64,000 nt of DNA from DASRRB01 sp036732755 (GCA_036732755.1 DAINBU010000001.1:1-64000), one strand, 5' to 3'; shown: positions 43,943-53,616, numbered from the stretch's first letter. Numbers and translations: made by a program. The notes: generated by a model from the sequence alone, not told the origin.

Positions 43943-44797
43943 ATGGGACGGTTCATCCTCGGTTCTCTGATCGTCGCGCTCGCGACTGTTTCATGCAGCG
44001 ACGGCTCGTCCGGCCGTGCCACGGGCACGTTGCAGGTCTCGACCACCGACGACCCCTTCCCGCTCGACCTCGTGACCGAGGCGGTCGTCCACGTCACCGA
44101 GGTCAAGGTGCACCGCGATGCCGACGGTGACTCGGGCTTCCTGTCGCTGCCGGTCGCGCCGGGCGGCCTGACGATCGACCTCGTCACCCTGCGCGACGGC
44201 GTCACCGCCGACCTCGCGATCGGCACGCTGCCGGTCGGGTCGTACGCACAGGCGCGGCTCGTCATCGACGACGGCCGCCTCACGCTCAGCAACGGCAACG
44301 TCTATTCGACGGCGCTCGGCAACCTCGACCTCACGAGCGCCGGCACGAGCGGCCTCAAGATCTTCATCGACCCGCCCATCGTGGTCTTGAAGGACCAGAC
44401 GACCCATCTCCTGCTCGACTTCGACCTCTCGAAGAGCTTCCACTCCGTGCCGGCCGACGATCCTCCCAACGCGACGAAGTTCCTGCTCATGCCGGGCATC
44501 CGCGCGACCAACGTCGCCGACAACGCCGAGCTGCGCGGGCTCGTCACGAAGGACGACGGGACGGGACAGCAGGTCGGCGTCGACACGGCGACCGTCTACG
44601 TCCTGCCGCCGGGCGAGACCGATCCCGCCAACGCCGTCGCGAGCACCGCGACGATCGCGGACGGGAGCTACGCGTTCCTCGGCCTCGCGGCGGGCACCTA
44701 CGACGTGCTCGCCGTCAAGGACGCGCTGAAGGGCACGGTGGCCGGCGTCGTGCTCACGGCCGGCACCTCGACGACGGTGGACGTCGTGATCCAATGA
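43943..44797 (+). CDS. DUF4382-type lipoprotein with one carboxypeptidase-regulatory-like repeat
   Basis: The 284-residue product has a lipoprotein-like signal (SLIVALATVSCSDG), a DUF4382 domain at about 28-190 (STTDDPFPLDLVTEAVVHVTE is typical) and one C-terminal unit of 90 residues (44525-44794) beginning LRGLVTKDDGTGQQVGVDTA and ending in a beta-strand of Thr and Val. The unit resembles carboxypeptidase regulatory-like domains (an Ig-like fold with ADGSY....L..G.YDV.AV). The neighbour at 45021-46469 is its duplicate with three units. The protein is probably exposed on the cell surface. Function is unknown. Confidence 0.9.
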   Translation: MGRFILGSLIVALATVSCSDGSSGRATGTLQVSTTDDPFPLDLVTEAVVHVTEVKVHRDADGDSGFLSLPVAPGGLTIDLVTLRDGVTADLAIGTLPVGSYAQARLVIDDGRLTLSNGNVYSTALGNLDLTSAGTSGLKIFIDPPIVVLKDQTTHLLLDFDLSKSFHSVPADDPPNATKFLLMPGIRATNVADNAELRGLVTKDDGTGQQVGVDTATVYVLPPGETDPANAVASTATIADGSYAFLGLAAGTYDVLAVKDALKGTVAGVVLTAGTSTTVDVVIQ

Positions 44798-44843
44798 ACC
44801 TCGGCCGACGCGCTGCGCTGGTCCTCGCCGCGAGCCGGCACCC

Positions 44844-45020
44844 GCGGCGCCTTCGGCTCTTTTCTCTCTCGATTTGCCAGCGGCGCCGTCCAGGGCACGA
44901 GATTTCCGGATTCCCGCTCGACCTTGGCAGCGTCGTCCTCGACGGTTAGGAACGCAGATCGCACGGACGCGACACGGACACGAATGGTTCGTCCGCGGAA
45001 GGGCGAAGGAGAAAAACACC
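44844..45020 (+). repeat. Leader duplicated with the upstream DUF4382 gene, copy 2
   Basis: It matches 43796-43942 but carries about 30 extra bases in the middle (around 44918-44950). The conserved part closest to the start codon includes ACGAATGGTTCGTCCGCGG and GGGCGAAGGAGAAAAA. Confidence 0.8.
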
Positions 45021-46469
45021 ATGGGCAGACTCATTCTCGGTTCGTTGGCCGTCGCGCTCGCAGCGACGTCATGTGGTGGAGGCAGTGGCAGTTCCAGCGT
45101 CGGCGGAGGCGGCGGGGGCGGCGGGGGCACGACGGGCACGCTGAAGTTGAGCGTGACCGACGACCCGTTCCCGCTCGATCTCGTGACCGAGGCGATCGTC
45201 CACGTCACGGAAGTCAAGCTGCACCACGAGGCCGAAGGCGACTCGGGATTCATCTCGCTGCCGGTACCGCCGGGCGGCATCACGCTCGAGCTGGTGGCGC
45301 TGCGCGACGGCATCACCGCGGACCTCACGACCGCGACGCTTCCGGTCGGCTCGTACGCGCAGGCGCGGCTCGTGATCGACGACGCGAAGCTCACGCTCAG
45401 CAACGGCAACGTCTATTCGACGGAGCTCGGCAACCTCGAGCTGACGAGCGCGAAGACGAGCGGGCTCAAGATCTTCATCGACCCGCCGTTCCAGATCGTC
45501 GCCGACCACACCACGTCGCTGATCTTCGACTTCGACCTCTCCAAGACCTTCCACGCCGTCCCGGCGAACGATCCGCCGAACGCGAAGAAGTTCCTGCTGA
45601 TGCCGGGGATCCGAGCGACCGACACCGTCAACGCCGCCGACTTGAACGGCCACGTCACCATGGACGACGGCACCGGCCAGCAGGTCGGCGTCGACACGGC
45701 GTCCGTCTACGTCCTGCCGCCGGGTGAGACCAATCTCGACAACGCCATCGCGAGCACCGCGACGACCGCGGACGGGAGCTACGCGGTCCTCGGCCTCAAG
45801 GAAGGCACCTACGACGTGCAAGCCGTCAAGGACACGGCGACGGGACTGGTCGCGGGCGTCGTGCTCGCCGCCGGCACCACGACGACCGTCGACATCGTCA
45901 TCGTCGCGGCCGCCACCGCCGACTTGAACGGCCACGTCACCAAGGACGACGGCACCGGCCAGCAGGTCGGCGTCGACACGGCGACCGTCTACGTCCTGCC
46001 GCCGGGTGTGACCGATCCTGCACAAGCCGTCGCGAGCACCACGACGAGCGCGGACGGGAGCTACTCGTTCACCGGCCTCACGGCGGGCACCTACGACCTG
46101 CTCGCCGTCAAGGACGCGCTGCAGGGGACGGTGGCGGGCGTCGTGCTCGCCGCCGGCTCCACGTCGACCGTGGACATCGTCATCACGACCACCACCGCCG
46201 ACTTGAACGGCCACGTCACCCAGGACGACGGCACCGGCCAGCAGGTCGGCGTCGATGCGGCGACCGTCTACGTCCTGCCGCCGGGGGTGACCGATCCCCT
46301 CCAGGCCGTCGCGAGCACCACGACGATCGCGGACGGGAGCTACTCGATCCTCGGCATCACGGCGGGCACCTACGACGTGCTCGCGGTCAAGGACCCGGCG
46401 CAGGGGACGGTGGCGGGCGTCGTGCTCGCCGCCGGCACCACGACGACCGTGGACGTCATCATCCAGTGA
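45021..46469 (+). CDS. DUF4382-type lipoprotein with three carboxypeptidase-regulatory-like repeats
   Basis: The 482-residue product has a signal (SLAVALAATSCGGG), a Gly/Ser linker, a DUF4382 domain at about 38-205 and three tandem units of 90-94 residues starting DLNGHVT.DDGTGQQVGVD. Its ATG is preceded by AAGGAGA. The single-unit paralogue lies just upstream. The units are nearly identical, so they expanded recently or are kept alike by recombination. The stop overlaps the start of the next gene as TGATG, so that gene is translationally coupled. The protein is probably attached to a membrane and projects outward, with the repeats acting as a stalk. Confidence 0.92.
   Translation: MGRLILGSLAVALAATSCGGGSGSSSVGGGGGGGGGTTGTLKLSVTDDPFPLDLVTEAIVHVTEVKLHHEAEGDSGFISLPVPPGGITLELVALRDGITADLTTATLPVGSYAQARLVIDDAKLTLSNGNVYSTELGNLELTSAKTSGLKIFIDPPFQIVADHTTSLIFDFDLSKTFHAVPANDPPNAKKFLLMPGIRATDTVNAADLNGHVTMDDGTGQQVGVDTASVYVLPPGETNLDNAIASTATTADGSYAVLGLKEGTYDVQAVKDTATGLVAGVVLAAGTTTTVDIVIVAAATADLNGHVTKDDGTGQQVGVDTATVYVLPPGVTDPAQAVASTTTSADGSYSFTGLTAGTYDLLAVKDALQGTVAGVVLAAGSTSTVDIVITTTTADLNGHVTQDDGTGQQVGVDAATVYVLPPGVTDPLQAVASTTTIADGSYSILGITAGTYDVLAVKDPAQGTVAGVVLAAGTTTTVDVIIQ
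45636..46466 (+). repeat. Three tandem repeats of about 270-282 bases in coding DNA
   Basis: Units begin at 45636, 45918 and 46197, each with GCCGACTTGAACGGCCACGT. The spacing is 282 and 279 bases, and the last unit runs about 270 bases to the stop. A fourth, diverged unit is at 44525 in the upstream paralogue. Confidence 0.9.
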
Positions 46470-47779
46470 TGGCCCGCGGTCGACGCGCACCGATCGTCTT
46501 CGCCGCGGCCGGCGCTCTCGCGCTGCTCGCGGCGGGGGCGATCGTTGCGCGGACGCGCGTCGACGACGGGGAACCGTCGTCGGCGCGCGTCGACGCGGCG
46601 GAGTCCGTCGTGTGCGAGGCGCCGGTCCCCGTCGCGGGCGTCGAGCCCGACGCGCAGCGGAAGGAGGAGGCCGGCACCGAGCTTTCGAATGCGACGGCGG
46701 CGTCCGACTTGGACGACGCGGCCGACGCCGCCGCGCCGATCGAACGAGCCGTCGACAAGAGCCTCGCGGCGCTCGCGGAGCGCCTCGGCGGTGCGGAGTG
46801 GAGCCGGGCGACCTGGGACGCCGCGCTCGGCGCGACCGCCGGATCCCTTCCCGACGGCGCGGCGCTGCGGCTCGTCGAGGTCTTCCATGACGGCACGCGG
46901 CCGATCGCGGAGCGCCTCGTCGCCGCCGAACTCCTGCACAAGTTCGGGGGCGCGCGCGGCGCGCTGACCGACTGCGCGACGATCGACGAGCTGCGGAACC
47001 TTGCTCTTGGATCGCGCGTCGACGGGCGCGCGGGCCTCGCGGCCGCGGCCACGCGCTCGCTCGCGTGGCTCGGCGACGACGTCGACCGCGCGCGCCTGCT
47101 CGACGTCGTCTGCGGATCGACTTCCGAGGCAGAGCGGGCGTCGTCGACCTGGGCGCTCGCCGCGGCGCCCGCGGATCGGCTGCTCCCGGCGTTGTGCGAA
47201 CGGCTCGCGCCGGACCGCGACGCCCGCGCCACCGAGCTCGCGCTCGTGACGCTCGACGCCGTCCTGCGCCGCCCGCCCGAAGCCGGCGCCGGCGAGCTCT
47301 CTCCCGCGCAAGTGCACGCCAGCGACGCCGCGCTCGAGGCGTTGCTCCTCGACCAGAAGACGCCGGAGCGCGTGCGCCAGCGCGCCTTCGTCGTCTGCGC
47401 CGCGCTCGCCGAGCGGTCCGACGCGTCGCGCGCCGCGGCGCTGCTCGCATCCTGCGTGGACGATCCCGCCGCGCCGTCCGGCCTGCGCCTGCGCGCCGCC
47501 GAGTCGCTGCTCCGGATCGGCTCGAACTGCCGCGCCGCCGAGCGCAAGGCCGCGCTCGACCACGTCCTCGCCGTCGCCCGCGACGTCAAGGGCGCGTCCG
47601 CGGCCGACCGGCGCCGCGCCTGGTCGGCCTTGATCGGCATGCAGACCCAGGCGGCGCGCGGTGACGCGACGACGGCGGACGTCGCGGCGCAGCTCTCCTC
47701 ACTGTCGGACGCCGAGACCGACGCGACCGTCCGCGAGGCGATCGCGCGCTCGACTCAGCGCGCGAGCTTGACGAAGTAG
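46469..47779 (+). CDS. HEAT-like helical-repeat membrane-anchored protein
   Basis: The 436-residue product has an N-terminal membrane segment (VFAAAGALALLAAGAIVA), a linker to about residue 85 and then helical pairs rich in Ala, Leu and Arg (AERLVAAELLHKFGG, GLAAAATRSLAWLGDD, RQRAFVVCAALAERSD) typical of HEAT-like repeats. The ATG at 46469 overlaps the stop of the DUF4382 gene (TGATG); GTG 46466 is an alternative. HEAT proteins are protein-binding scaffolds. Because translation is coupled to the lipoprotein gene, the two proteins may interact, which is inference. Its 3' end overlaps the convergent permease gene by 25 bases. Confidence 0.82.
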   Translation: MARGRRAPIVFAAAGALALLAAGAIVARTRVDDGEPSSARVDAAESVVCEAPVPVAGVEPDAQRKEEAGTELSNATAASDLDDAADAAAPIERAVDKSLAALAERLGGAEWSRATWDAALGATAGSLPDGAALRLVEVFHDGTRPIAERLVAAELLHKFGGARGALTDCATIDELRNLALGSRVDGRAGLAAAATRSLAWLGDDVDRARLLDVVCGSTSEAERASSTWALAAAPADRLLPALCERLAPDRDARATELALVTLDAVLRRPPEAGAGELSPAQVHASDAALEALLLDQKTPERVRQRAFVVCAALAERSDASRAAALLASCVDDPAAPSGLRLRAAESLLRIGSNCRAAERKAALDHVLAVARDVKGASAADRRRAWSALIGMQTQAARGDATTADVAAQLSSLSDAETDATVREAIARSTQRASLTK

Positions 47780-48525
47780 ACCGCGGCGGCCGTCAGCCCC
47801 GCGACGACCACGACGGCGCGCAGCACTTCCGGCTTCACGCGCGAAGCGAGCCGCCCGCCCGCCGTCCCGCCCGCGAGCGCCGCGATCGCCATCGCTCCCG
47901 CGATCGGCCAGTCGACCGGTGCCTTGAACGCGAACAGCAGCGCCGTGGTCACGTTCACGGCGAACGAGATCGACTGCTTCAGCGCGTTCAGCCGCGGCAG
48001 CGGATCGTCGAGCATCACCGCGAGCACGGCGAGCACCACGACGCCGAGCGCGCCGCCGAAGTAGCCGCCGTAGATCGCCGCGAAGAAGACCGGCACGGCG
48101 ACCCACGCCTCCGACTTCTTGGGCGCGCCGTTGCGCCGCCGCTCGAGAACGCGCCGGCGGATCCAACCCTGCGCCGCGAGCAGCAGCGACGCGAAGAGCA
48201 GCAGCCACGGCGTGAGCTGCCGGAACGTCCGCTCGCCGCTCCACAACAAGAGCAGCCCGCCCGCGAGCCCGCCGAGCGCGCCGGTCGCGGTCAGCAGCAT
48301 GAAGCGCGTGCGCTGTCCGCTGAGGTCGCCGCGTTGCGCGAAGCTCCCGCCGAAGTAGCCGGGCACGAGCGCGATGGTGTTGGTCGTATTCGCGGTCAGC
48401 GCGGAGACGCCCATCGCCGTCAGCGTCGGGAAGGTGATCAGCGTGCCGCCGCCCGCCAGCGCGTTGACGATTCCCGCGGCGAAGGCGGCGGCCGCGGCGA
48501 GCGCGATCTGGGATGCGGGGCCCAT
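47755..48525 (-). CDS. TauE/SafE-family permease
   Basis: The 256-residue protein has about eight hydrophobic segments and the two family signatures AGIVNALAGGGTLITFPTL and GGYFGGALGVVVLAVL, the inverted repeat of the TauE/SafE (DUF81) fold. It sits in the inner membrane. Members export sulfite, sulfoacetate or other small anions; the substrate here is unknown. The gene is convergent with the HEAT-like gene and divergent from the hydrolase-like gene at 48590, with 64 bases between starts. Confidence 0.94.
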   Translation of the reverse strand: MGPASQIALAAAAAFAAGIVNALAGGGTLITFPTLTAMGVSALTANTTNTIALVPGYFGGSFAQRGDLSGQRTRFMLLTATGALGGLAGGLLLLWSGERTFRQLTPWLLLFASLLLAAQGWIRRRVLERRRNGAPKKSEAWVAVPVFFAAIYGGYFGGALGVVVLAVLAVMLDDPLPRLNALKQSISFAVNVTTALLFAFKAPVDWPIAGAMAIAALAGGTAGGRLASRVKPEVLRAVVVVAGLTAAAVYFVKLAR

Positions 48526-48589
48526 GCGGCGCGCATTAGAGTGTCGCGCCCTTCATTGTTCATCTCCGGCTTCATCTCGGGAGTCCGCC

Positions 48590-49786
48590 ATGGGCCGAAA
48601 CTCTTCCCGACTCGCGATCGCGACGGCGGCGCTCGCCGCCTTCACCGTCTTCGCCGGGGCGCCGCGCATCGCCTCCGCCCAGTCGAAGGCGCAGGTCGAC
48701 GAGTTGTTGAAGTCCCACAAGAAGGGCAGCGAGCTGGTCCAGGCCTCGAAATACGACGAGGCGACCGCCGAGCTGAAGCACTGCCTCGAACTCCTCCCGA
48801 ACGACGCGAGCGCCGCCTACGACCTCGCCTGCATCGCCTCGATCCGCAGCCAGCTCGACGCGTCGATCGAGTGGCTCGGCAAGGCGATCGACTGGAACTT
48901 CGGGCTCGCCTCCGAAGCGGACGTGAAGCACTTCGAGAAGGACGACGCCGACCTGATCAACGTGCGCAAGGACGCGCGCTTCGCCGCACTCGTCGAGAAG
49001 CTGAAGGCACGACGGAAAGCCGTCGCCGAAGTGGTCGCGAAACCGGCGATCTACGTCCCGGCGAAGCTCGAGAAGGCCGACAGGGTCCCGCTGCTCGTCG
49101 TGCTGCACGACAAGGGCGAGACGTGCTCGGCCGCGCTCGAGAAGGGGCCGTGGAAGAAGATCGCCGACGAGCTCGACTTCGCCCTCCTCGCGCCGTCGGC
49201 CAGCTTCCCGGTCGACGCCGATCTCTCGAAGGGCATGCGCTGGTTCAACCTCTGGTACAGCTACGCGAAGGCGCCGTTCGACTTCGAGAAGGGGATCACG
49301 ACCGGCGTCGACGTCTTCAAGAAGAGCCACAAGGTCGACCCCGAGCGCCTCTTCATCGCCGGCATCGGTCAGGGCGGGATGGTCGCGTTCAATTTCGCCG
49401 CGAGCGCGCGCGGCACCTACAAGGGCGTCGTCGTCTTCGGCTCGTCGGTCCTCGTCGACGCGGGGACCACCGCACGCGCGAAGATGGCGGCGAAGTCGGG
49501 CTTCAAGGTCGCGCTGATCGAGCCCTCGGGCCCGCTCTACTGCCCGACCGCCGACGCGAAGGGCGTCGACGCCGAGCTCGCCACGCTGCCGAAGTTCCTC
49601 GCCGACTGCGGATTCGAAGGCGGCTACCAGAAGCTCGACCAGAAGGCCGACGAGCCCGACGTCGCGTTCACGACGATCCGCGCCGCGTTGCTGCGGTTCC
49701 TCCCCGCGCCCGAGGCGCCGGAAGAGCCGGAGAAGAAGGAGGAGGACGGGGACCGCGACGATGACGGCGGGGGCGGCGGGAGGTAA
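48590..49786 (+). CDS. Exported TPR plus alpha/beta-hydrolase-like protein lacking the nucleophile Ser
   Basis: The 398-residue protein has a signal peptide (AAFTVFAGAPRIASAQ), a region of TPR-like helices at about 35-145 (KKGSELVQASKYDEATAELK, CLELLPNDASAAYDLA) and a carboxylesterase-like fold (VPLLVVLHDKGET, then FIAGIGQGGMVAFNFA). In the esterase family the elbow is GFSQGG; here it is GIGQGG, so the nucleophile is Gly. The C-terminal 25 residues are rich in Glu, Asp and Gly. It is probably a binding protein, not an enzyme. GGGAG precedes ATG 48590, and a similarly placed gene of unknown function follows. Confidence 0.85.
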   Translation: MGRNSSRLAIATAALAAFTVFAGAPRIASAQSKAQVDELLKSHKKGSELVQASKYDEATAELKHCLELLPNDASAAYDLACIASIRSQLDASIEWLGKAIDWNFGLASEADVKHFEKDDADLINVRKDARFAALVEKLKARRKAVAEVVAKPAIYVPAKLEKADRVPLLVVLHDKGETCSAALEKGPWKKIADELDFALLAPSASFPVDADLSKGMRWFNLWYSYAKAPFDFEKGITTGVDVFKKSHKVDPERLFIAGIGQGGMVAFNFAASARGTYKGVVVFGSSVLVDAGTTARAKMAAKSGFKVALIEPSGPLYCPTADAKGVDAELATLPKFLADCGFEGGYQKLDQKADEPDVAFTTIRAALLRFLPAPEAPEEPEKKEEDGDRDDDGGGGGR

Positions 49787-49827
49787 TCCGTCGCGCGCCG
49801 CGCACGGCTGAATCCCGGAGCAGTGCC

Positions 49828-50910
49828 ATGCGATTCCTCGTCGGTGCCGTCGCCTGCGTTCTCGTCGCGCCGCTCGCGTCTCTCCCCGCTGCAGCGCAGA
49901 GCGCTCCCAAGCGTTCCGCCTCCGCGATCGTCGCCGAGTTCGACGGCGTCTCCTACCCGTCGATGTCGGAGGGGAGCGATCCGGAGTCGGTCGCGCGCTT
50001 CACGAAGGCGATCGAGGAGGCGGCGCATCGGCAGGAGGCGTGCGCGCTCGAGCTGCTCGAGTCGCATCCGGGCCATGCGCGCGTGCCCGAGCTCTTGCGC
50101 ATGCGCTGGCAGCTGCTGGTCAACGTCGACCACGACTATTCACGAGTGCGGCGCGAGACGGAGCCGTTCGTAACGAAGGCGAAGGACGCGCGGCTCGTCC
50201 CGCTCGCGCACGTCTTGCGCGCGTGGGCGTGCGTGGAGGACGACGCGCTGCCGGCGGCGACGCGCGTGGCCGACCTCGAGAGCGCGGTGAAGGTCGCGCC
50301 GGAGGACTTCCTGGCGCGAGTGGCGCTCCTCGAGTTCGCGCAGAAGAAGAGCTGCGACCCGGAGTTCCAGCGCGACGTGGCCAGGCGGATCGCGGCGCTC
50401 GACGCGAGCCAGGGCGCGGAGGGCGACGACGCGCGGCGGCTGCAGAAGCTGCTCGCGAAGATCGGGCAGCCGTGGCCGAATGCGGCGGCCGACGCGACCG
50501 AGCCGCCGCTGGCGCTCGCCGCGCTGCACGGCCACCCGGTGGTGGTGAGTTTCTTCCCGACGCCCTATTTCGAGCGCGAGCCGCAGGAGGCGGCCGACCT
50601 GATTTCGCTCGCCAAGGAGTTCGGCGGGGACAGGCTCGAGATCGCCGTCGTCCACGCGCTCTACTCGCAGGACGACGTCGCCGATCGCAAGAAGCACGTC
50701 GCCTCGCTCGGGCTGCCGGGCCGCTCCCACCTCGAAGTGCGCGAATTCGGGTCGACCTACCTCGACCGCACGCTCGGCTTCGAGGTGCCGGTGCTCGCGT
50801 GCCTCATCGACCGGGACGGCAAGCTCGTCGCGCTGAGCTTCCAGGTGAAGTCGCTGCGCCCGGCCGTCGCGAGGCTGTGCGCCGCGAAGGCGAAGCGCCG
50901 GCCGATCTGA
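49828..50910 (+). CDS. Exported TlpA/thioredoxin-like protein without the CxxC
   Basis: The 360-residue product has a signal peptide ending ASLPAAAQ, a helical region at about 35-215 rich in Ala and Arg, and a C-terminal redoxin-like domain from about 225. The HPVVVSFFPTPYFEREP segment is where TlpA has the redox CxxC; no Cys is present there. FEVPVLACLIDRDGKLVALS later gives the cis-Pro position (VPVLA) and strand. It is likely structural or regulatory. It lies 41 bases after the hydrolase-like gene, and GGAG precedes its ATG. Confidence 0.8.
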   Translation: MRFLVGAVACVLVAPLASLPAAAQSAPKRSASAIVAEFDGVSYPSMSEGSDPESVARFTKAIEEAAHRQEACALELLESHPGHARVPELLRMRWQLLVNVDHDYSRVRRETEPFVTKAKDARLVPLAHVLRAWACVEDDALPAATRVADLESAVKVAPEDFLARVALLEFAQKKSCDPEFQRDVARRIAALDASQGAEGDDARRLQKLLAKIGQPWPNAAADATEPPLALAALHGHPVVVSFFPTPYFEREPQEAADLISLAKEFGGDRLEIAVVHALYSQDDVADRKKHVASLGLPGRSHLEVREFGSTYLDRTLGFEVPVLACLIDRDGKLVALSFQVKSLRPAVARLCAAKAKRRPI

Positions 50911-50956
50911 CGCCGTCGCGCCGTTATCGTCGCGCCCTCTCGGGAGGGAGGGAGCG

Positions 50957-53492
50957 ATGACGGGAGCGGCGCTGCTGCTCGGGGCTTCGGTCGGGTTCGC
51001 GTTCCAGGAGGCTCCGGCGCCGCCGGCCGTCGCGACACCGGCCGCCGCGCCGCTGCACTACGCCAAGCCGCGCCTGCTCACCGCGTACTACATCAGCGAG
51101 CCACGCGTCCCGCTCGTCGCCGACCTCGACGGCGACGGGTTCGGCGACCTGCTCTCGATCGACCTCGCCGGAGGCATCGTCGACGTCGCGCGCAGCGTCC
51201 GCGGCGGGAAGTTCCTCGGGCCGGTGAACGCGGCGAACGGCCTCGGCGCGGCGAAGCGCGCGACGACGCGCGCCGGCGCGAAGGGGCGCGCGGAGGTCGT
51301 GGTCGAGAAGGAGGACGGCGCGAAGAAGATCGTCTCGTTCGGCGACGACGGCGCGTGGAGCGTGCGCGACGAGCCGCCGGCGCCGACGGCGGCGTCGGCC
51401 TCCGCGCCCGCGTCCCCGCAAGCCGCCGGCGACGCGGCGGCCGCGGCGCTGCCGGCCGAGCTGCTCGCGGCGCTCCCGCCGGGCGCGCTCACGGCGGTCG
51501 GCGACGTGAACGGCGACAAGCTCCAAGACGTCGTCGCCTGCCGGCGCGACGACGCGTGGCGCATCGGGCGCGACGTGCTCGTCTACGTCGCTTATCGCGA
51601 CGGCGATCCCGATCCCGACGGCGACGGGCTCGACGCCGCGGCCGAGGCGCGCTGGAAGTCCGATCCGCTCGACGGCGATTCCGACCACGACGGGCTGCTC
51701 GACGGCTGGGAGGCGAAGGGCGAGGGCGAGCTCGACCTGCCGGCGCTCGGCGCCTCGCCGGCCCACGCCGACTGCTTCGTCTACGTGCAGCGCTACTCGG
51801 AGACCGATGGCGCCGGATGCCGCAACGAGATGGCGCGCGTCGTGAAAACCTGGGACGAGCTCCCCAACCCCAATCCCGACGGCACGACCGGCATCCGCCT
51901 CCATCCGATCTGGCTGCCGCCGCTGCCGCCCGGCACGCCGGGTCGCGCGTGGTGGGACCTCGGCAACGAAAGCCTCCCCAAGCGCGCGCGCGGCCTCGCC
52001 CACTTCATGGTGATCAACGTCGGCGGCGGCGGGCAGGCGGCCGAGCTCGGCGACATGGGCGGCTGCGGGCAGAGGGCGTTCTGGGCGTGCTTCCTGCACG
52101 AGTTCGGACATCAGGTCGGACTGTCGCACGCGGGCGGAGCGCTGTGGGGGATGTGCCCGACCTACACCTCGCTCATGAGCTACGCCTACAGCTACGGCTT
52201 CAACGACGACGGCATACGAGATCCACTACAGCAAGGGCGAGTTCGCGAGCCTGATCCTGAACGAGACGAAGCTGGTCGAGCGGCTGCCCTTCCCGCTCGA
52301 CCGGGTGCGCTTCCTCGAGAAGGGGCCCTACCGCTTCAAGCTCGCAGCCGACGGCGACGCGACGAAGGTCGACTGGAACCGCAACGGCGTCTTCGACGAG
52401 GGGACCGTGCGCGCCGACATCGACGACGTCTACGGCGTCGGCACCCACCGCTTCGGCATGGGCAAGACGAGCTTCGCGCCCGTGCTGGTCGACCAGCTCG
52501 GGAAGTTGTGGTTGTTCGGCGTGATGCGCGACGGGCGGCTCTACGTCCGGACCATCGACGGCGTGAACCAGGCCGGGCCGGAGACCTTCTTCGAAAAGAT
52601 CAAGCCGAGCGGCGACGCCGCGGCGGTCAGCGACGGGAGCGAGGTGACGCTGTTCGTGCCGACGGCGGAGGGGATCGCCGTCGTCGCCGCCGCGGAGATC
52701 GCCGGCCTCGTGGGCGCCGAGCCGAAGCTCCTACCCGGTTCGGTCGGGCTCTCGGTGTCGGCGACGCTGCACCAAGGGAAGGTCGTCGCCCTGTTGTGGA
52801 AGGACGCCGCGACGCCGGTGACGTGCGTGCGGCGCGAGGCGGGCGGCGAGTGGGGCGCGGCGCGGCCCTTCGCCAATCTCGTGAGCGCCTTCCCGCCCGG
52901 CGCTGCCGAGGACCCCGCGAGCCACGAGCTCGTCGCCGTGATCGGCGCCAAGCGCGGCGCGCCCGGCAAGGAGCACGACGCATGGGTCGCCACGCGTTTG
53001 CGCGTCGATGGAGTCGGCGCCGACGGCCGGTTCGAGATCGCGAGCCAGCGGACGGTCGGCGGCGACGCGGCCGGCTGGTACGGCAACTCGCGCCCCGTCG
53101 TCCTCTTCGAGTCGGGACCCGGCGCCGTCGCCGAAGGTCGCATGCACGTCGTCTCCAAGGCCTCTGCCGGCCCGCCGAATTTCAATGCCTGCACCTACGA
53201 GGCGATCACCATCGGCGACCCGTCGGTGAACGAAGGCTGGCGTCTGCGGCGTTATTGCGACGAATGGTCGACGACCCGTTCGCCCGTTGCCGCCTGCTTC
53301 CACGCCAACGACATGGCCGTCGCCTACCGCTGGTTCGGCAACGTCCACGGCGACGAGGACGACGACGTCCACCTCATGCTCAACGGCTCCGGCATCCTCG
53401 ACGCCGACATGCGCGACTTCGACGACGTGAAGGAGATCGCGGAGATCGGACTGGCGCGCTCGATCCTGTGGAGGGATCCGGCGGCGAAGTGA
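50957..53492 (+). CDS. Metzincin-type zinc metalloprotease, frameshifted
   Basis: The first frame (50957-52213) encodes a signal peptide, an FG-GAP-like segment (VADLDGDGFGDLLSIDL), calcium loops (DPDPDGDGLDAA, DGDSDHDGLLDGWE) and the zinc motif HEFGHQVGLSH near residue 380 with a Met-turn (TSLMSYAYSYGF). It then continues in another frame from about 52215 (YEIHYSKGEF) to the TGA at 53490. Reading across with one base removed near 52214 gives about 844 residues. HExxHxxGxxH plus Met-turn is diagnostic of metzincins. The C-terminal 400 residues are a beta-propeller-like region. The shift is a real lesion or a sequencing error. GGAGGGAG precedes the ATG. Confidence 0.85.
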
Positions 53493-53566
53493 GCCGGTTG
53501 CTCGACCATTCGACGCACTCCCTGCAACGAGTCTGAATGCCGCCGCAGGTTTCGAGTCACCGGCTC
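53491..53566 (+). repeat. Imperfect inverted repeat after the metalloprotease gene
   Basis: GAGCCGGTTGCTCGA at 53491-53505 pairs with TCGAGTCACCGGCTC at 53552-53566, with 13 of 15 positions complementary and 46 bases between the arms. There is no T-run. It could be a weak terminator or a boundary of the toxin-antitoxin insertion. Confidence 0.45.
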
Positions 53567-53616
53567 GGGAGAAGATCCCTTGCGGTCGCCGGACCACGGT
53601 CCGAGAATCCTCCGCC

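Noticed and set aside
45636..46466. A CRISPR-like array or phage repeat.
   Set aside because: The repeats are 270-282 bases, in frame and encode protein domains. No spacers or short direct repeats are present anywhere in the window.
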